Origin: Candidatus Altimarinota bacterium
GTDB taxonomy: Bacteria; Patescibacteriota; Gracilibacteria; BD1-5; UBA2023
Direction of reading: 5' to 3'
Length of the DNA: 13,140 bases
Assembly (NCBI GenBank): GCA_008015855.1
Contig: SSGK01000006.1
Span: 1-13,140 of the forward strand
Position numbers and translations under genes: made by a program. Shown piece after piece: positions 10,201-13,140 of this stretch. Positions within the stretch are counted from its first letter, which is position 1, and every line of letters starts with the position of its first letter. The notes under the pieces were generated by a model. The model did no database searches, had not been told where the DNA came from, and saw nothing but the letters and a program-made list of their open reading frames with translations.

Positions 10201-11598
10201 AATATTGCAAAGAGTCATTACCTCCTTGGTGAGAATGATCTCATGGAGATATATTTCTGAAAAATATCAAGTCTTACCACTTCTCATTCGAGTCGATGTT
10301 CAAATTATGAAATCATAACAGACCCAACAGAAATTATTACACGAGATATTAAAAACCATTGGGCAGGTGAATATATTGCAAATCTGACACAATATGGAAT
10401 TATCGGAAACAATCCATACTTCTCTCCTGATAAGCAAGTAACTCGTGCAGAATTTATTAGCATGTTGGTACGTGGTTTGAGTTGTAATTACACCAGTGAG
10501 GATTTGAGTATTATGAGTTCAACGTTTGAGGATATTCCAACAAATAGTAATATATCTCGTTATGTTGGAATAGCAGAATCACTCTGATGGATAAAAAATC
10601 GAACTGGCTATTTCCGACCAAATGATCCAATTAGTCGATGAGAATCGGTTGATATGCTTATGACCGCCCTCGGTGAACTCGATTATACTTCAACGGAATT
10701 TGATGATATAAGACAAGCATCTCTCTTTAAGAGAGCAATACTCAGTGCAAAATACCTCGGTATCATTAATGGACAATATACCAATGGGTTATCCCTCTTC
10801 TTTCCGAATAAGGAACTTATGAAGTCAGAATCAGCGAAGATGCTCAGCAAAGCATTCTTTCCAAGTTTTTCAGGATGAATAGTGAATCAACTTCCAACAA
10901 TAACGACACTTCCTCAGGGAACAACTACAGAACCTACCACTCCTGATACCACTCCTCCTGATACAACTACTCCAACAACCAATAATGGAACGATTGATTC
11001 ATTCGCAATTGTCGGCTCTAATACAGCTATTGTAACAATGAATAAAACATATACCATATCAGCTATGAAATGATGAGCTATTGATACCACCTATTCTGGA
11101 AGCTTCACTCTCTCATTTACCCCATCTAATTGTGCAACATGAGGATGAACAAAAAATATGAGTGCAAGCAATCTTGGTACCTATACTTTTAGTAATATAC
11201 AATTTACGAGTCTCGGAACATGTACCCTTCAGGTAACCGATGCACGGTATGGTATCAGTTCAACTCTTCAAGTAAGTGTCACAACCCTTGATGGAGATGG
11301 GGGATGAGACGGAGGAACTGTCTGAGCACAATCCATCACTATTACGAGTCCAGCAAACAATATCACACTTCCGGCAAATTACGGATATATTAATGGAACC
11401 AGCTCCTATCCTGGATGACTCGTTCGTATCAGTGTCAATGGAACAATCGTTGCAAATGGAAATGCAAACAGTTCAGGAAATTATAGCATATACGTAAATA
11501 ATCTTGCCGCAACCAATACAATTCAGGCAATACTCATTCACCCAACATCATGAGCCGAATTGGCAAGAAGTGCAAACTCCACCATCAATACTCGATAA
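7207..11598 (+). CDS. Giant secreted surface protein with ELWxxDGT repeats, Ig-like domains and internal SLH domains
   Basis: 1463 residues, read with about 30 TGA codons as Gly; the first is codon 10, inside the signal peptide, so standard decoding would abort at once. The start at 7207 gives a good signal peptide (MFAKISSHLG basic region, LAAASILSILGNSLL core, cleavage after YA at 32). In order: an Ig-like domain (about 33-115, Cys pair C..GEWEC); nine ELWxxDGT-type repeats (about 130-525, e.g. YFTANDGIHGVELWR), a family linked with propeller-like extracellular proteins; Ig-like domains (about 526-850); a beta-rich spacer with a VNLGKI strand (about 855-1030); three SLH repeats (about 1047-1219) with motifs VTRAE, ISRGE and a degenerate LMKSE; a Thr/Pro linker (about 1238-1260); and two C-terminal Ig-like domains (to 1463). 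Unlike its upstream neighbours, the SLH block is internal, so domains could project on both sides of the anchor. Its ligand is unknown. It has its own terminator and probably its own promoter. Confidence 0.92.
7594..8790 (+). repeat. Nine ELWxxDGT-type protein repeats
   Basis: Repeats of about 45 residues with the pattern 'LYFxANDGxxGxELWR...', followed by a 'xxVxDIxxGxxSSxPxxL' strand. Examples are YFSAYNPTYGTELWRAG, YFAANDTINGQELW, YFHANDGIHGSEVWK, YFTANDGIHGVELWR and YFTANDGVYGEELWK. The best-conserved neighbours start at 8299 and 8440, exactly 141 bases (47 codons) apart. The outer copies are more diverged (EMYFASKPDG, GIYFAGDDG). Confidence 0.8.
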
Positions 11599-11607
11599 AT
11601 TTGTTTT

Positions 11608-11638
11608 AAAAAAACCCAGAGAAATTCTCTGGGTTTTT
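11608..11638. terminator. Bidirectional terminator between convergent genes
   Basis: An A-run at 11608-11614, stem CCCAGAG (11615-11621), loop AAATT, stem CTCTGGG (11627-11633), then a T-run at 11634-11638. It lies 10 bases after the stop of the + strand SLH gene and 7 bases before the stop of the minus-strand gene. One hairpin can therefore serve both transcripts. Confidence 0.85.
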
Positions 11639-11644
11639 ATTATA

Positions 11645-12310
11645 TTACTCTTTTACGATGGTAACCTTTCCTCCTTTTTTTGTAAGTTGTTCAAGGATAT
11701 CCATAATTTGTTTTCTTTGATCAGAAGAAAGTGATGTTCTATAATACTTCATAACAAAGTCATAGAATTCTGTAAGCTCTCCTGCAGAGAAAGTTGTCTT
11801 CTTGTATGTATCAACTACAAATAACATAAGACGGTTCAATGCTGCTCGCTTCATAACTACTTCATCCGCACCATTAATAGCAAATACGATTTCAGATATA
11901 TTTGCAACGCTCATATTCTTTACCTGAGCAATAGTGTCTTCGGAGAATTCATATGAAACAGCCTTTTTTGATTTTGTTGCCTTTTGTGTTGGTACTGCTG
12001 CTACCTTCTTTGAAGCAATCTTTTCAGAAGTAAATACTGCTGGTTCTTTCTCGATTTTTTGAGCTTTTGGCTTATGAGAAACCTCTTCACATTCATCACA
12101 TCCATCAGTAAAGATAGACCAGCGAATAATAGCAGTTACGAGTATTCCAAAAAGGAGAGCTGAAATCCATACAAAAGAAAACTGATATACCTTTTCATCG
12201 AAAACCTTTGGAATAAGCATCCATGCACCAGCATCAAGCATCACAAGGGTGAAACCAAACCCATAGAGAAATGATATAGCCCAAGCAAGACGACGAACAA
12301 GAGTATTCAT
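11645..12310 (-). CDS. Unrecognised two-helix membrane protein with lysine-rich linker and helical C-terminal domain
   Basis: 221 residues from the ATG at 12310 (MNTLVRRLAW...), ending in TAA at 11647-11645. I do not recognise the family. Two transmembrane helices are visible: about 8-33 (LAWAISFLYGFGFTLVML) and about 43-67 (FSFVWISALLFGILVTAII). A short acidic segment with a CxxC (C71-D-E-C74) follows, then a Lys/Ala/Pro-rich linker (about 78-118), then a charged, probably alpha-helical domain (about 122-221). By the positive-inside rule, with LVRR at the N-terminus, both ends would be cytoplasmic. It has no in-frame TGA, unlike the other genes here. The frame is open further upstream (GTG at 12364, ATG at 12343). 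I prefer 12310 because the hydrophobic helix follows at once, but no start has a ribosome-binding site in place. A GGAGG lies about 26 bases upstream, too far to count. Function unknown. Confidence 0.8.
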   Translation of the reverse strand: MNTLVRRLAWAISFLYGFGFTLVMLDAGAWMLIPKVFDEKVYQFSFVWISALLFGILVTAIIRWSIFTDGCDECEEVSHKPKAQKIEKEPAVFTSEKIASKKVAAVPTQKATKSKKAVSYEFSEDTIAQVKNMSVANISEIVFAINGADEVVMKRAALNRLMLFVVDTYKKTTFSAGELTEFYDFVMKYYRTSLSSDQRKQIMDILEQLTKKGGKVTIVKE

Positions 12311-12479
12311 AGAGAATAAGTGAAAAGATAAATATACCTCCATAGGTATATATGGAATGAACACTATACGTATTCAGAATATAGAAAAAATTATACGGGA
12401 AAAGTAAAAAAATCAAACTTTGAAAAAAAAGCATATTCCATATCATCAATATTACTGAATAATAATTTTTATACCTTCT
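12311..12479. other. Divergent intergenic region
   Basis: 169 AT-rich bases between the divergent membrane-protein and CDF transporter genes. It holds the candidate minus-strand promoter described separately. For the + strand, a TTGAAA at 12420-12425 and TATCAT at 12441-12446 are only 15 bases apart, too weak for a firm call. I see no riboswitch, RNA gene or long inverted repeat. Confidence 0.5.
12390..12417 (-). promoter_or_regulatory. Putative promoter of the minus-strand membrane-protein gene
   Basis: On the minus strand a perfect TATAAT (12395-12390) is preceded by TTTGAT (12417-12412) with a 16-base spacer. Transcription would start near 12383, about 70 bases before the preferred ATG at 12310. 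The -10 is a consensus match, but in an AT-rich intergenic region chance matches are common. Confidence 0.45.
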
Positions 12480-13140
12480 ATGGAACATCGCGCAAATAAA
12501 TGAATTACTACCACCCTGATATCTATTGGTGCAAATATTTTTCTCGCAATCATTAAAGGAATTGCTGGAGTTTTTGGAAACTCATTCGCTATGATATCAG
12601 ATGCTATTGAGAGTCTTACTGATGTTATCTCTTCTATTATCGTATGGATTGGATTAAAGATTTCCATGAAAAACCCGGATGAGAAACACCCCTATGGGTA
12701 TGGTAAAGCAGAACCGATTGCGGCTATCATTGTAGCATTTTCACTCATACTTGCTGCGATTATGATTGTACGCTGATCACTCTATTATATTTATACCGAA
12801 CCAAATCACCCTACTCCTGCATATTGGACCCTTATTGTACTCATTATTGTACTCATTATTAAATTCACCCTCTTTAAAAAAATTGGGGATGTCGGAGATG
12901 AGATAGAAAGTACTGCCGTGAAATGAGATGCATGGCATCACATGAGCGATGCTCTTACATCACTCTGTGCATGAATTGGTATACTTATCTGAATCCTTGG
13001 TTGACCAGCAACCGCTGATGACTGGGGAGCGTTGCTCGCGAGTAGCATTATTTTTTACAATGCTTACAATATATTTCGTCCTGCATTCCTAGAAATCATG
13101 GATCGTGCACCACATGAAGATATGATACATGAAATTACCA
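12480..13140 (+). CDS. Cation diffusion facilitator (CDF) family metal transporter, 3' truncated by window
   Basis: The first 220 residues of a CDF transporter; these are membrane antiporters that export divalent metals such as zinc, iron or manganese, usually as dimers and in exchange for protons. TGA codons at 12501, 12774, 12924, 12972, 12990 and 13002 read as Gly and fall at helix or turn positions (e.g. AGIGILIGILGG). Hydrophobic segments lie at about 9-33, 37-57, 73-95, 107-124, 155-175 and 180-200, the usual six. The TM2 metal-site stretch is SDAIESLTD, with E44 and D48 where YiiP/FieF has two Asp and many others have His/Asp. The loop KHPYGYGKAEPIAA is typical. TM5 carries H153-x-x-x-D157 (WHHMSDALTS). 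The C-terminal cytoplasmic domain is only begun (APHEDMIHEI). The start ATG at 12480 gives the usual short N-terminus; no ribosome-binding site is visible. The metal substrate cannot be told from this. Confidence 0.93.
12834..12857 (+). repeat. 12-base tandem duplication inside the CDF gene
   Basis: ATTGTACTCATT occurs twice back to back (12834-12845 and 12846-12857), adding one IVLI unit to the fourth hydrophobic segment (LIVLIIVLIIK). Being a multiple of three, it keeps the frame. It may be a slippage duplication that lengthened this helix. Confidence 0.7.

Noticed and set aside
1278..11598. Mass pseudogenisation: dozens of in-frame TGA stops in surface genes
   Set aside because: All are TGA, with a single TAA exception; they coincide with Gly positions, reading frames never shift, and the CDF transporter shows the same TGAs. 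Recoding explains this, decay does not.
11645..12364. Longer form of the minus-strand gene starting at GTG 12364
   Set aside because: It would add 18 residues before the natural membrane-helix start without a ribosome-binding site; kept only as an alternative.
2..13140. UGA as tryptophan (code 4) or selenocysteine
   Set aside because: Trp is encoded by TGG at conserved SLH sites in the same genes, and TGA aligns with GGA or GGT between paralogues. About 100 UGAs, often in pairs and without hairpins, rule out selenocysteine.

Overview
The window reads as a piece of a Candidate Phyla Radiation genome that translates UGA as glycine (genetic code 25), as in Candidatus Gracilibacteria (BD1-5/GN02) and Absconditabacteria (SR1). 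On the + strand, standard-code reading gives only fragments. If TGA is read as Gly, long continuous frames appear, all ending in TAA. The sequence supports glycine directly: in the SLH domains of the three surface proteins, TGA in one paralogue sits opposite GGA or GGT in another. The DNA is AT-rich, genes are tightly spaced, and I see no good Shine-Dalgarno sequences. The phylum is an inference from the code; no rRNA or tRNA gene is present.

Layout. (1) Positions 2-1252: 3' part of a surface protein ending in three SLH domains. (2) 1278-7070: a giant secreted protein frame (1931 codons) with a signal peptide, about 14 delta-60 type beta-propeller repeats, about eight Ig-like domains, a spacer domain and three SLH domains. 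One in-frame TAA at 3063-3065 splits it into a 595-aa 5' reading frame and a downstream frame carrying the wall anchor. (3) A perfectly palindromic terminator at 7072-7097, then a probable promoter. (4) 7207-11598: a second giant secreted protein (1463 aa) with a signal peptide, an Ig-like domain, nine ELWxxDGT-type repeats, more Ig-like domains, three internal SLH domains, a Thr/Pro linker and two C-terminal Ig-like domains. (5) A terminator at 11608-11638 shared with a convergent minus-strand gene (11645-12310) for an unrecognised two-helix membrane protein with a lysine-rich linker. (6) A divergent intergenic region, then a cation diffusion facilitator transporter (12480 to the window end, truncated).

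How the genes relate. The first three genes form an SLH surface-protein locus. They share a C-terminal cassette (a beta-rich spacer domain, a cysteine-containing hinge and three SLH repeats) with different projecting modules in front: propeller plus Ig-like in one, ELWxxDGT plus Ig-like in the other. The simplest reading is a set of wall-anchored stalk or adhesin proteins displaying different heads. In a lineage thought to live attached to or preying on other cells, these are plausible contact proteins, but that role is inference. The membrane protein and the CDF transporter appear to be unrelated housekeeping neighbours.
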